Shown piece after piece: positions 1 through 12,985 of a stretch of DNA of 64,000 nucleotides. The number at the start of each line of letters is the position of its first letter. Position 1 is the stretch's first letter. This DNA comes from Ridgeia piscesae. Its lineage: Eukaryota; Annelida; Polychaeta; Sabellida; Siboglinidae. A model generated the notes under the pieces. The model was given only the letters and a program-made list of their open reading frames with translations, made no database searches and was not told where the DNA came from. Made by a program: the position numbers and the translations under genes. Location of the stretch: contig JAODUO010001183.1 in NCBI GenBank assembly GCA_025642075.2, positions 62,001 to 126,000 on the forward strand, written 5' to 3'.

Positions 1-739
1 GGCTATTAATGGCTATTAATTTTATAATCAGGCAATTGTATACAGTTCACCGTACGTGCATGTCCCTCTTTATCGGTGGAGCGTGTCGTTAGTTGTGCTT
101 TCTGTAGGTCTTTTTTAAATTACGCCAAAATTAAGTAAATTTTCATCGATTTGATGACGTAGCTGTGTTTTTGTTGCAAACGTTGTAGTGTTGTCTATAT
201 TTGTCCCTAACGATTGTACTTATAGTTATAGGTATTTAATGTTGACAATTTCGTTGCCGTGGCTGCTCGTGCAATAGGTGAGCGATAACTAGCGATTATG
301 CCTTATGGCGAACGAGGACAGTTTAATCGATGGTGTAGAACACCCAGTCTGCTGAGCATTGACCTGAACGCAACTGCAAACTGACAACCAGCCGAGTGTC
401 AGACTGCAATTTTGCATAACAGCAAATTTAGCACTGAAGCTCTGAAAGTGTAACTGAGAAGCCAGTTCGGAGTGCAATCGACATAAAAAGTCATTGTCAT
501 TGACAACGTCAACGCGGTCATCTCCTGTTATTTCTGCTATGAAAAAGGACACTATCGTTATATATGAATCTATTCGAATATTATATGTAATCAGGACGTA
601 ACCAGCTGAAGCAAATATTAAATAGAATGTAATGATAGATCCACTGTATAGTATAACTATAAAGAAAAAATATTTTATGTGACAGTACATTTATGTCATA
701 TTAATAGCATACTAAATGCAATCAGTGTTTATCGACATC
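1..739. other. AT-rich DNA, no gene recognised
   Basis: No conserved domain, splice-bounded exon or repeat boundary was recognised in this stretch. The first 20 bases are a 10 bp unit repeated twice. A 133-codon minus-strand open frame at 289-690 has a hydrophobic start but no family resemblance, and it is probably chance. Confidence 0.5.
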
Positions 740-895
740 CCTTCACATAATTCCCTACCAAGGGTCTGTAGTTTGCAAACAAACTGGCATCTCCAGATTT
801 ATAAAGAGGTATCACTTTAGCAAGATTTAACTCATCGGGGTATATACCAGATTCTTTCATATAATTAAAGATTTCCGCCATGGGCATGGCAATGC
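740..895 (-). mobile_element. Non-LTR retrotransposon RT fragment
   Basis: Read on the minus strand, this short piece gives a segment typical of the N-terminal fingers of a LINE reverse transcriptase. It contains the pattern GIYPDELNLAKVIPLYKSGD followed by a phenylalanine and the conserved NYRP box. The similarity stops just after NYRP, so this is a truncated scrap without catalytic residues. The assignment rests on the characteristic 'P.xLK.A.V.P.(F/Y)KKGD...NYRP' pattern of APE-type LINEs. Confidence 0.7.
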
Positions 896-1682
896 TCTCC
901 ATATAATTCTTCTTTAATTGAGTTCATGTATTAGCAACTCCAGTATTTGACGTTGATTTGAAATGTTGTATAATGTTAAGTATTTCTGCACAAGTGGTTT
1001 ATTGCATTACAATAATATTTGGCAACTGATTATGCGTCTAATCTAATCTAATTTTATTTGTATCTGCTAAGTTAGGGCCAATATTCACAACATTATTGTT
1101 AAATGCGTTATATTAGGTCATTGCACATTTGGTTGTCAATTTGGAATGATGATGGTAAATTTGGTTTGTCGGGACATTAGGTATGTTTTTAATGTTTGCC
1201 TATATTTGCTTGATGGTATTTCAAATTATAGCAATTGTTTGTTCCAGTATTGAGATTATGTGTTAAAGTTACATATTACCCTGGTAACTATATGTCTGTA
1301 CTGTTTGTATTGATGGTTAATATTATTAAAATCTGGGGTCGCTTTAGAGCGAATGTTTATTTAATCAAATGGAAATTAGGTTGGTAGTCGATGTCTAGTG
1401 GGCGGAGGAGTAATTACGTTTTTACGTGTCGAATTTGAAGAAACGTCTTGTAAAAGATTGCAATGATAAGCATGGTGGCGCGCCAAGTGTAAGTACATAG
1501 ACTATACAGTACGAAACTTATTCGAGGGCTTCTAGCTTACAGCAGCAGAAACTAAAAAGTCTACACAAACCTAATAGTCCATCGGCAAATGTTAAAAATG
1601 TAATCTTGTACTATATTGTTTGCTTTAATGGTTGGCAAATGGTTTTAACGTTGTCTAAGTAGTATTTAGAACTTAAAAACCC
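896..1682. other. AT-rich spacer, nothing recognised
   Basis: No ORF of note, no RNA gene and no obvious repeat boundary is visible between the RT fragment and the first long-TIR element. Confidence 0.5.
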
Positions 1683-2125
1683 TTGTTGCCATTTTTTTAT
1701 TTTGTCCCGCCAAATGTTATTCCCCCTTTTTTAATAATTGTTTCATATAGAACTATACATATGGTGTGTGGATATTTGTAAAGATTGCGGTCGTCAATAC
1801 AAATGTCTTAAAAACTCAAAAACGATGTCACCGTGAGCAGTAATTTTGATGATATTGGGTAGTTTGGTGGATAGCGATACACACCAATTTACACTTGAGC
1901 TTCATTGACATATATCCGCCATTTTAAAAGATGGCGTCCGGCTAAGCCATTTATCCATATTATAAGAACTACGTAATCTAGAGCCACAGAATCGAAGCCA
2001 AAATATAGGGTTTTTAGATATGATTATTTAAATTGTGTTTCTTTTGCCCTTACTTGAATTTCAAATATCCGCCATTTTTGTTTTCGTAATTTTTTTAAAT
2101 GGCGCCCGACAAAATCTATATTATT
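1683..2125 (+). repeat. Left inverted arm of element 1
   Basis: About 440 bp. It matches the reverse complement of 3685-4214 in collinear blocks with small indels. Several 'ccgccatttt' and 'aaaatggcg' type motifs recur inside the arm, so the arm itself has internal short repeats. Confidence 0.7.
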
Positions 2126-2548
2126 ATATATATTATTATATGTTTTATGGTCTACGTATCGTCGGACCTTGAAGCTGATGTGAAAATATAGATGTTTGGA
2201 GGCAACGATTTTAAAGATGACACTTAGTTATTCTGTAACTCGGAGAGAGCCAATTCAAACGTTGGTTTATTGATTTCAAAATTATGCCAAACATATTAAA
2301 AACTCCCAATACGTCCCCCTCATTACATTTTCACTACATTTGCACAGCATTGTGAAGCACATGTTGGTTGTTATGCATGCAAACTGTCTTCTACAAACTT
2401 TCACCTGTCTTGTTCAAACTTTCATTAAACATTTTAATTGACAATCATATGATAAGCACTAAGATGATAAAGGACAAAGGACATCTTGCTGTCGTGGAGT
2501 GTATCTGCAAAATAGGTCGAACGGAACGATGCCTTTGAAACTGCGAAA

Positions 2549-3480
2549 TTGCGCCGGATGTCACTACTTTTTCCCCAGCATGCTAGTGATGACACGACCT
2601 TCAAGAGAAGATTTGCCTTGAAAGCAATGATTAGCACTCACGAGTTTGCTTACAGAAACTGGATGTTGATGGAACCAGACGAATCGATGACAAAAGAACA
2701 ACTAGTTGCAGGAGAATCTTGTGCAGGCAAAAAGTGGCACAACCCAATAAGCTAGTACACGTACCCAACCAAGAGAGATGTTGTCTCATAGTAGATGGAA
2801 TGACAGCCTTGCAGGTTGTTGGTGGCATTCAAGAACTTCAATAACTACAAAAACGATTGCAAATCATATGTTAAGCTGATCCAATTAAATACTCGATTCC
2901 ATGACCAAATGAATGTTATCTTTGACAATTATATGAAAGTAATCTCACTGTAGGAAGTAACACCGTCCAGATGCAATTCGAAGAGTATACGATTTAACAT
3001 AGTAGATGATTCAATGTCATCGTCAGGAGAACAGCTGAGAACCTAGTGACCATGAAACGCAATGGTGTCAAGACAAACTCCGCCTACTCTGTGTCTACAG
3101 ATGCGAGCATACGCAAAGAAGCAAATATTCAACATACTGTAGAAGTTGCAGAAACATTAATAGTCTAGCTATACTCCCAACACACTGATTTCCTGCTCTT
3201 GGCTCTTCGCTGGGTGCCACAACTGTGTACCAGCTTCACAGCATTTCTTCCACCAAGTCTTCAAGTCGAACTGTAGTTACTGCACTGGCTGAATTTGCAG
3301 AAGCAGCACAACCTTCCGGTGAAGTGGTCAAGGGCTGTGAAGAGTTCCTGTGTACACCATTAAGTCCTGGATGGCTCTACATTACCCATGTGAAAAACGT
3401 TCGCAGTGTGGATTGTTTGTATACAGAATATCTAGATAATATATTTAAAAACGTCGCCGAAACCACTTATATTTTCAAAT
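2549..3480 (+). pseudogene. Decayed gene inside element 1, unnamed transposon-associated family
   Basis: Short open stretches broken by stops and frameshifts run along the plus strand. Recognisable pieces are an IVDGMTALQVVGG segment at about 2788-2826, a STDASIRKEANIQHT segment near 3098-3143, and HTDFLLLALRWVPQLC at about 3181-3228. From memory these resemble a family of uncharacterised, often transposon-linked invertebrate proteins with a 'DGM' motif and a later 'SPDTDV-L-LALR-PQLC' motif, possibly nuclease-like. That resemblance is recollection, not a search result. No intact reading frame remains. Confidence 0.35.
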
Positions 3481-3684
3481 CAGCTTCACATTTATATGAT
3501 AGGTAGATCTTACGACACGGAATATAATAGGCTCTCTTAAGATTTGGAAATAACATGGTTTGATGGGCGTCATTATTAACAATGCGAGACATTTGAGTGT
3601 CTTTGAAATTCAAACGTAATACAACATATCAACGCTTCTAAATATTTCTTTATGATATCAACTTAAGGTGTGAAAATAAAATAT

Positions 3685-4214
3685 CTTGTCGGGAGCCATC
3701 TTTTAAAATGTATATTATTATGGTTATAAAAATGGCGACTATGTTAAATTCAGCAAAGGTAAAAAGTAATAAAATTTAAATAATCTTATCTAAAACCCCT
3801 ACATTTTGGCTTCGATTTTGTGGCTCTAGATTACGTAGTTCTCAATAAAAAGGATAAATGACTTTATAAGGATTAATGGCCTAGCCTGACGCCATCTTAA
3901 AAAATTGCGGATATCTGAAAGTCAGCTGAAGGTCAAGTGTAAACTGGTTATATCGCTATCCACCAACCTATCCAATATCATCAACGTCACTTCTCAGGGT
4001 CACGTAGTTTTTAAGATATTGTGACATTTGTATTGACGACCGCGATCTTTTAAAAATGGCTGTCGTGAAAGACTGAACATCCCAAAAATGTATGCTTGAA
4101 ATCCTTATCCCATCAGACATATATCCACACACCACGATTTTTTCTTCAGATGAAACAGTTATTAACGTACGGGGAAATAATATTGTGTGACCATTTTTAA
4201 AATGGCCGCTATTA
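3685..4214 (-). repeat. Right inverted arm of element 1
   Basis: About 530 bp, the inverted counterpart of 1683-2125. The outer end reaches an 'aaaatggccgc' block near 4200-4210, which pairs with the 'gttgccattttt' block near 1685-1700. The inner end is near the 'cttgtcgggagccatcttt' block at about 3685-3710. Confidence 0.7.
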
Positions 4215-4378
4215 TTCAGATGAGTAGCACTGATTGGCGTGTGGCAGCGGCAGTAAGCAACATCAGCAGTGTATCACGCAACATCAGCAAAGCGCGCGAC
4301 TTCAGCACAGTGCGTAACAATGGCCACGGGCAAGCAGGTAAAACGTCGATCTACTCGTGACAGCTGTAACAATGACTA

Positions 4379-4648
4379 ACTTCGATTGACCTACTCGAGT
4401 AACCCGAATACCAGTCGAACATCCAAGATCACTTGCTCACGTGACTCTTCTTGACACAGATAAACAAAGTCAATCTTCAAAGCCGATACGCGAGGCAATC
4501 GCGGTTTGGAGAGGATTCACTCGAGTAACTGACGTCATTAGCAGTGACAGCCAATAGGGAACGTAGGCCCCTAAAATACAAGAACTTTATTAAACATTAC
4601 ACGACATAGTCATTTAAATATGCATTAAAGTCACCACATTCTATTATA

Positions 4649-4715
<67 letters not shown>

Positions 4716-4887
4716 GGCCCATTATGAACGTCACAATTTATTCACAGAACAAATTATTTATTTACATAAGTGATAACTATCACCGCTGTTCTGTTAGATT
4801 AATCTCGTGGTACTGTGGGCGCAGAGTAAACCTGATACCACGTTAGGGTTACGCGAGTAACCCGAGTAGGCCAGTCGAAGTTGGCCA
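4379..4887. mobile_element. MITE-like insertion in LINE ORF1
   Basis: The ends form an imperfect inverted repeat. The left reads 'aacttcgattgacctactcg' from about 4379. The right end, reversed, reads 'aacttcgactggcctactcg'. The element is about 0.5 kb and has no coding capacity, with a (TA)n tract at about 4643-4712 inside. It splits an otherwise continuous LINE ORF1, which fixes it as a secondary insertion. The target duplication could not be read with confidence. Confidence 0.6.
4643..4712. repeat. (TA)n microsatellite
   Basis: A nearly pure AT dinucleotide run of about 70 bp inside the MITE-like insertion. Confidence 0.95.
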
Positions 4888-5747
4888 ACGATTTGTTGGA
4901 TGCGATAAAGGTCGCGATGCAGGACGACAACGCGGATTGCTGCAGTCGTGACGGAGACCATCGCGACACGAGGGGGATGCTATGGAGAAGTCGCTACGGG
5001 ATAAAGATAACAAAATCTAGCAGCTGGAGGAGCACGTGAAACGAGTTGATGCCCAGTTAGATCATGTCGAAGAGCATAGTCGCCGGGCATCAGTTCGAAT
5101 AACTGTCTTTATTGGACAAAAATGGGAAGATCTGAACCAGATTGTAACCATTGCAACCAAGACAACATGAATATCCAATATATGAATCTCAGCGATATCA
5201 ACCGAATGCAAGCGTAGAGCCCCGACACTCGTTGACATACAACAATCATGCGCGACAAATCATTATCCAATTCAAAGATTACAAGTCGAAATCAACCTTC
5301 ATCAAAGGGATGAAATCTCTCTGAGATTAGCACGTGAATTTATATATCGCAGAGGACCTCACTAAAACAAGGTATATGCTACTATTTCTAGCAAGAATCT
5401 TTGAAGAAAGTACGCATAATTCAAGAATGCTCGTCATGTGATGGCGGGATCATGACTAATGACTTTCAATGGAAAATCGGCAATTTTAATAGTGAAGGTG
5501 ACCTGAGCAAACCTTTGACACTAATATCTGTAGCACTACTATTGTTGAAAATCAAATGTATGAGACACTCACTATGCGCAGATTCGTGCGACGTTATTAA
5601 AGTGTCGTTAAGAAAGAACATTCTGGTAAAATACACTGTAAGACGATGAACTGTAACTTCCGACATCTATTGTGCGTAGTATTCTCAACCGGACAGCATT
5701 TGGATTTAAAAGAAATTCAAGTAAAGTAACGATACGCACGTTGAAGG

Positions 5748-7050
5748 CTAAATAAGATTAGATAAGATAGCTTTATTGCCATGTGTTCACATTGTAGTTA
5801 CAATAAAGCATTGGAATGTGTAAAGATATTGGTCGCCGTTCTAGTACATTCACGTAACAATACATTCACATGCACCAAAAGATGATGATACAATATGCTA
5901 CTATTTTAAATTAAACAAATAAATAAAAACAATCACTTAAAAAGGTCCGAATAATTTTTTTTTCTGTAAAACATCGATAAATAATTGATACGATCTACTA
6001 GAAATATATTAGCTTAAAATATAAAATATGTAATAAAGTAATATATAATAAATTATGATAAAATATACACACTAAAAACTCATCGGACAGTGGAATATGT
6101 GTTTGCTGCAGGTGAGAGAAAAATCACTTCTGTTTTGACAGGGCTTGAACGGCTAAGGGGGAAAAGCTAGTACTAAACTGGTTGGCCCTTGTTTTGTTGG
6201 ATCTGAATCGGCGACTAGATGGAAGAGGTTTAAATAGGTCATGGGCAGGATGGGATGAATCTTGAGAGATGAGAGTGACTCTTCCTAACAGGCGCTGCTG
6301 GTACAGTATTTCTAGACTGAAAAGGTGTCAGCCGATGATTGGGGAAGTAGTTTTCACAACTCTGTTTAATCTGAGCGTTTCCTTCTGGGTAATCGACCCA
6401 AACCATACTGTGATAGAAAATACCAGAACACTCGATTACAGCTCTGTAAAAGTTCAGCTGTGTGGTCAAACCAAACGATCTTAACCTTCTTAAAAAGTAC
6501 AGCCGCTGCTCGGCCTTTTCGCCAATATTAACAACATTTAGCTCCCATTTGAGATTACTGGAGATTGTAGAACAGAGAAATTTGAAATGTTGGACGATTT
6601 CAACTGTCCTGCCATCGATCACAAGAGGCGAGGGAGGAGACGATTTCTTTCTCCTAAAATCCACAATCATTTCTTTCGTTTTATTTACATTAAGTTCCAG
6701 ATTGTTATCGTTGCACCAACTGATGAGTTTATTTACTTGTTCCGATATTCAGATTCATCAGAATTTGTTGTTAGCCCTATCATTGTAGTGTCATCGGCAA
6801 ATTTGAGTATTTAAGAACGTACATGACAAAATAAACAATCATGTGTAAAAAGAGAATATAACATTGGTGACAGAACACAGCCCTGAGGCGTGCCAGTAGA
6901 TGATGATAAGTTGTCGCCTATTTTTTACAACCTGCGGCCTATTTAAAATAAAATCGAGGATCCACAGACACATGGATTGAGGAACACCGAAACTTTGTAT
7001 CTTATCAAAAAGATTGTAATAAAGCAGACTAAAATCAACAAAAAGTAGTA
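5748..7050 (-). mobile_element. L2-like non-LTR retrotransposon, 5'-truncated
   Basis: Minus-strand reading gives the later half of a LINE reverse transcriptase. Near 7040 is 'LFDKIQSFGVPQSMCLWI'. A catalytic region near 6900 carries the STGTPQGCVLSP motif. The ILKFADDTTMIGLTTNSDES active-site block lies near 6800. The C-terminal 'IVDFRRKKSSPPSPLVIDG' segment and its continuation run down to 6239. Frameshifts separate these blocks, so the element is dead. The 3' end is marked by a 'gcaataaagctatctta' string (reverse of about 5759-5780), typical of the A-rich short-repeat tail of L2/CR1 elements. The 5' end is cut off where long-TIR element 2 starts. Confidence 0.85.
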
Positions 7051-7056
7051 GTATAG

Positions 7057-7599
7057 GATCCTATCGTTGCGCACTTGGAGCGGAGAGGTGGAAGGGAGGA
7101 AGGAGGAAGGGAGGAAAAGGTTTCGATTGGCTGTTGCGGAGGAAGAAAGGTTTTGATTGGCTGCTGCGGTGGAGGGAGGAAATGGGTCTTTTGGCGCGGT
7201 TTTGTAGGAGCAGGTCCTTAAATGAAATAGGATGTTATCATTGTTTGAATGAAAAGGCTTTATGAGAAACGGAAAGCGTCTTTGTGGCGCGGCGCGGAGC
7301 GGTGGAAGGGAGGAAGGTCAAACGTTAAGGGAGGCGCCCCCTTGCAGGCAGGCCGTGAACTAGTACTGTCCAAATGGTGCGTCTTATTTTTAAAATTAGG
7401 TTAAATGGTGTCTAATGTCATGTTGGCAGATATGTGGTGAACTATGAACTAGGTAAAAGAACAAGAGGAGCCATCTGACGGATATGTCGTGAACTACTTC
7501 TGTCCAAATGCGTGCGTCATAATTTTAAAATTATAGATAGAGCATCCTAGTCAACTCCAACACGATTGTCTCTTGCCTGATAACATTTTAATAGATATG

Positions 7600-7600
<1 letters not shown>
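7057..7600 (+). repeat. Left inverted arm of element 2
   Basis: About 540 bp. It carries repeated 'aggaagggaggaa' and 'gattggctg' units, then two copies of a module built on 'agatatgtggtgaacta' and 'ggatatgtcgtgaacta'. The same modules recur in elements at 17.55-24.82 kb and 36.1-36.8 kb. Confidence 0.7.
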
Positions 7601-8460
<860 letters not shown>

Positions 8461-8629
8461 ACACCTTTTCCGCGGAGCATGCGCAATCAACAGTAGTCAA
8501 GGAAAAGGCGGGTTGTGGGTCAACTCCTGAAGCGAGTACAAAGTTTTGCATTGATCCAGACGAGTGACTGAAACGTAGCCGGGTTAGAATCTTTTTGTGC
8601 CAGGAAAACGGAATATTTCACCAATAGAA

Positions 8630-10086
8630 ATGGATCAGGATGGAGATGAAGTGTCATAGATGGTAAATATATGTATTTCTTCTCCTCTAGTACGAAGATA
8701 ACCAGTTTAGTTCATAAATCAAAGATAGCCATAAATATAGCCAAATGCACTTTCACCGGATTCGACAGTAACGGCGACAGAGGCTGTGTAAGTTTTCATT
8801 GATATGGTATTATTACATCCGTAAGAGTATATCAAGTCTATGAATATAGAAGATACATTATCTGTTTTGATATTGCAATGAGTTTAAGTCAACAATTCAG
8901 ACCAGTTAAGAATCTGCAGTAGATTTATTTCACAATAACATAGGTTGTTTTCCGTGTGCTTACGAGCACGTGGTTCCTGCGGCTGCTGGCACAGGGAGCA
9001 TCGCGTTATCGTAGTAGCCAAATATATTGTGTGTATAAACTCACCAAAGCGATCATCATTCCCCATTCGGCCTATATGTCGTGGGCTATATTTGTAGACC
9101 AGGGACATTTCATATAATTATAGTAGGTAATTATTTATGGCTTATTATCTGCTTAAAATTAAGTTAAAAATAAATGTGCTTACTAACCTTAAGTTATACA
9201 CACGTTTTATTTTATACACTTAAATACAGTACCTCAACAATGTGACATTGACAGAAAGGGACATTGATGGGGCCTCTCTTGTTGGAAGACATCTAAACAA
9301 ACTCACCAAGCAGGAGTTGAAATTCTGGTTGGACTGCAGAGCAATAAGTCACAGAAAGTTGAAAACCAAGGCAGAACTTGTTACCAGGTATGTAGTAATA
9401 TGTGTGTCTTGATATGCCTGCTCTGCTGGTTATGAACTTGTATATTGTGACTCATATAAATTTGTCAAATCTAATTATTTATTTATAATATTTAAAATAT
9501 CAAATTACTTTCTAGACTAATCAGGCTTTCTTCCCTCTATTTTGTTCAAGGCCAATTATGCAATTTTTGCCTGAATATTGCGTGCATTGTGGCAATGGGG
9601 AATTTTGGGCAACCAGGTGATACATATGCAGACATAGGACGACCAAACGATCTAATTTTGTATGCAAATTGCTACTATATTATCTGTCTGTCTATCATAT
9701 AAATGGTTCCTGTTTTGTATCTTTTTAGAGTTCTCGACGTATCGAGGACTGATGTCGTTGTAGTCGACCCAACTCCTGACCTGCTCTACACAAAGAGGAA
9801 GTCAGAATCATCCTCCAAACACACGGTTGATTGTGAACAAAGCAAGAATGGTGAAACTGCACACGCAGAAAGCATCAGTCAACCTACGTCTGGATGGCAG
9901 AAGGTTATTTCACCAGGGATAACCTTCAATGACATTTACATCAATGATTATGTGCTCAATTCTAGAAAACGTGCATTCAAGATGGATTCAGACCAACCAC
10001 GGAAGAAGACATGTATACGTTATTCTCAAGTCACTGTCAATAAAATGACGAGAACATATATTTGTGTGAGATGTGATTTAGAATAA
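8630..10086 (+). CDS. Spliced SAP-like domain protein, transposon-associated (partly supported)
   Basis: The best-supported part is two exons. Exon 9231-9388 follows an 'aaatacag' acceptor and reads from YLNNVTLTERDIDGASL into a SAP-like helix-turn-helix, LNKLTKQELKFWLDC then LKTKAELVTR. It ends at a GTATGT donor. Exon 9729-10086 follows 'ctttttag' and joins in frame (VTR-VLDVS). It carries VVVVDPTPDLLYTKRK, a polar linker and a GW-Q-KVISPGITFNDIYI segment, then ends in CVRCDLE and a stop. A possible first exon starts with MDQDGDE at 8630-8650, but a stop follows soon and its donor is weak. The pattern recalls the N-terminal part of SAP-plus-YqaJ-like proteins common in marine invertebrate transposons. 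That link is inference and no nuclease domain is present here. The gene is intact in the two exons, so it may be recently active or domesticated. Confidence 0.5.
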
Positions 10087-10429
10087 TGGTCCAGCATCTC
10101 TGCCAATTTTTACAATCCATATTTTTAACAGTTTGTCATCTTTCGGCAAAACATGGAATGTAACAGTTTTCCTATTGTCTGCAGTCCGGAACTAAAACAA
10201 CTCTGTTTAGTTGTATTCCTATACTTACTAATTCGTGAACTGCGACATGTTAACTTTCCAATGCACCCAAAGACATGACGATTATTCCATATGTAAACGG
10301 CATTTTGTTCATATTTCTGGACGACTCTCATGTAAAACAATATCGATCATGTGAAAACTGCGGCGTGGCTAGACGGGTCTCTACCCAATTCGTTAGTTTC
10401 TGCCACTGCCGACAGATGGCGGAATGGTG

Positions 10430-10872
10430 GTGGCAAAGTTGTATTAAAATGTTATCAGGCAAGAAACAATCAGTATTAGTTCTAGACATATCCGGCAGAT
10501 GGCTCCACGTGTTCTTTAACCTAGTTTGTATTTTACCATATATCTGCCAGGGGCGCTATATGACCTTTGACACCATTTAACCTAATTCGTTTGACTTTGA
10601 CCTTCCACCCTTCCAGAAATACGCATTCCGTTGCTCATTCAAGCAATGGTAAAATCCTATTTAATTTAAGACATTGCTCCTCCAAAACCGCACCAAAAGA
10701 CCCATTTCCTCCCTTCCACTTGAGCAGCCAATCAAAATCCTTCACCCCCTTCCTCCCTTCCTCCTTAACAGCCAATCAAAACCCTTCTTCCTCCGTAACA
10801 GCCAATCATAACCTTTTCCTCCCTTCCACCGCTCTTCCACCGCTCCGCTCCAAGTGCGCAACGATAGGATTC
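10430..10872 (-). repeat. Right inverted arm of element 2
   Basis: The inverted partner of 7057-7600, with the same order of modules reversed. Repeated 'cagccaatca' and 'ttcctcccttcc' units lie at 10720-10840. The outer end is at CAAGTGCGCAACGATAGGAT, about 10851-10870. Confidence 0.7.
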
Positions 10873-11149
10873 TACTTTACTACTGAAACCCTAAACATCA
10901 CCCAGAGTAATAGGGTATCATAACGTGCGATAATGAGATTGTGTATGACACGTACTATATGAAACATTGAAGATCTGCTGTTCTATGTCAATATTTACTG
11001 TGTTATACTATGCAGTACGTATAACAAACATCTTTATTTATATAACAATGACTTTGTTATAGTATTATACTTTATTTTTATCATCATTATTTTATTTTCT
11101 ATCAATCAGTTAACACTTCTGTTACATGCGAGTTACCAAGCAGCAATGT

Positions 11150-11762
11150 GTTATGTTTATATGAATGAATGCTACCACTATGTATATATTTGTTGATAAA
11201 GCGTGCAGGGATTACCCAGAAAGACCTGGTCAGTGTATATGTTAGTGTGGTGAGACCAGTTCTAGAATATGCATGTCCTGTATGGCACACTAACTTGCCC
11301 CAATATTTGTCTGACAATATTGATGTTATACAAAAAAGGGCACTAAAATGTATTTTTCCTGGATTGGGTTACGCGGAAATACTTAGACGTGTTAACCTGG
11401 ATACGTTGAATGTAAGACGGGACAGCATTTGTCAAAAATATTTTGATAAAATTAATGTCGGCACACACAGATAACATTATCTGCTGCCTGACAAAAGACA
11501 TATCAAATATAATGTTAGACAACAAAATGTGTACCCGTTACCAGTTACTAGAACGAATAGATTCCGTAACTCCTTTATACCGTGGGCTTTATACAACTGT
11601 CAGTAAAAAGGCTATTAATATGGTATGATTTGCGGTATCAAATGTATTTCTATTGTATTTGTATGATGTTTTGATGAGTTAATTGTAACCTATTGTAATG
11701 TCAATCCAACTCAGTTGAGTAGCTAATAAAACTTGTGTTATTATTATTATTATTATTATTAT
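11150..11762 (+). mobile_element. LINE 3'-end fragment with (ATT)n tail
   Basis: Plus-strand frames give the C-terminal part of a non-LTR reverse transcriptase protein. The pieces are VSVYVSVVRPVLEYACPVWH, then a QKRALKCIFPGLGYAEIL segment, then RTNRFRNSFIPWALYNCQ. An ATT-repeat tail follows at about 11738-11762, the kind of short-repeat 3' terminus that LINEs leave. The 5' part including the catalytic core is missing. Confidence 0.85.
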
Positions 11763-11939
11763 TGATAAACCAAATGAGTCATTTAAACAGATAGTGCATA
11801 CTCTCTGGATGATGAGTCTAATTGTGAAACCACTAATCGTAACGTGAGAGACTTAGATCCTAATTATAATTGCACAACAAACAATAATGTACGTACAACC
11901 AAATACTACCTTGAAAATGACTTCAATGATCTTATAAAA

Positions 11940-12985
11940 AAAAGTATCGATAGCTATGCTAAAGGGCTTTCTTTAGTACATTTAAATGTTAGGAGTATAC
12001 CGAAGAATGTGATACGCTGAACAACTATTTACTATCGCTCGACATACAGTTTTGGATCATTGACCTAACGGAAACGAGGCTTAAGGAGGATACTTCAAAG
12101 TTATATGAACTTCCAGAATACAAATGTATTCATCGTACTAGACCCTCCAGAAAGGAGGAGGAGTATGTTTATACGTTCAACAAATTTAAATACATAGAAA
12201 AGCCAAAACATTATATTATGACTTAGCATATTGAATGTCTTTTTGTCGAGGTGTTGTGTCAAACCAGAAAACACAAAAGATAAATATTGGTCGGCATAGT
12301 GTATACACCCCAAATATGCATTAGTGCATTTACAGAACAACCCACTGATAGTGTTCGTACATTAATAATTGAAAACAAACAATGTTATATAATATGGGGC
12401 TTAGATATACCATAAAACACTAAGAACAAACTATTATATGTATTTTCTAAATAATGAATCCAACGATATTTAATGAAACCAATTACAAAACATATAAAAA
12501 TAATCTAACACAACATATTAAAATAATAGATTATACTTCATTATTATCAAAAGGAATTTGACAAGCACAAGAGCGACCTGAAACAAATGTGACAAATGAT
12601 AAGAACAAACATTGGCAAGAAGACATCATCACAGCAAAACCAAGAATGGTTAATAAATGGCATTCTAACACGATATAAGAAATTAATAACTGATACATTT
12701 AATGAATACTTCACGACATTTGGTACATAATTAACCAAGTACATATCAACCGTTAAAGAAAAGCCTGATGATTATCTTAATGGAATTAAAACAAATTCAA
12801 TGTTTTTAGCACCTACAACCATAGATGAGATAAGGATAATTATAGATAAATAAAAACCCTGCAGTCCTGGATGGGGCGGTATAGACCCAGACATCATCAA
12901 ACAAACATATTCTAGTATGATTAAGCAATTATGCCACATTATAAATTAATCGTTTGAAACATATGTACCATTGTATATGGTCAAA
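11940..12985 (+). mobile_element. Degenerate LINE (endonuclease start to RT start)
   Basis: An APE endonuclease-type opening (KGLSLVHLNVRSIPKN) occurs near 11966. It is followed much later by a pre-RT segment with NEYFTTFGT-like residues near 12700, TVKEKPDDYLNGIKTNSMFL near 12750, and then a GWGGIDPDIIKQTYSSMIKQ segment near 12870-12930. Large internal deletions and many stops show it is dead. It ends near 12985, where other repeat DNA begins. Confidence 0.65.
12794..12856 (+). repeat. 63 bp perfect direct repeat, copy 1
   Basis: The same 63 bases recur at 13126-13188 with no difference seen. Both begin 'aattcaatgtttttagcacc' and end 'gataaataaaaa'. This copy lies inside the degenerate LINE. 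Confidence 0.9.

Larger units (their letters stand above)
1683..4214. mobile_element. Long-TIR DNA element 1 (decayed)
   Basis: The two ends of this 2.5 kb block are inverted copies of one another. The left arm is about 1683-2125 and the right arm about 3685-4214. Shared landmarks include a block reading ATATCCACACACCA/TGGTGTGTGGATAT, a block around 'gcggtcgtcaatacaaatgt', a block around 'ctacgtaatctagagccaca', and paired ATGGCG-type motifs. The interior (about 2125-3685) carries a degenerate plus-strand gene. This layout, long inverted arms around one gene, is that of a foldback-like or long-TIR DNA transposon. Target duplications were not resolved because the arm ends are too diverged. Superfamily unknown. 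Confidence 0.7.
4240..5650 (+). pseudogene. LINE ORF1 relic, interrupted by a MITE-like insertion
   Basis: A start at 4320 gives MATGKQVKRRSTRDS. The frame is then interrupted by an insertion at about 4379-4887. After it the protein resumes, with frameshifts, as a LANDLLDAIKVAMQ segment, a coiled-coil segment (QLEEHVKRVDAQLDHVEEHS), and an RNA-binding-like segment. Pieces of the last are IIQFKDYKSKSTFIKG and LYIAEDLTKTRYMLLFLAR. That ending is characteristic of non-LTR ORF1 proteins of the 'esterase-less' coiled-coil plus RRM/CTD kind. Imperfect direct repeats with an 'acatcagcaa' core at 4258-4300 could be the 5' UTR. Multiple stops make it nonfunctional. No adjoining ORF2 was seen; an L2-like element on the other strand follows. 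Confidence 0.6.
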
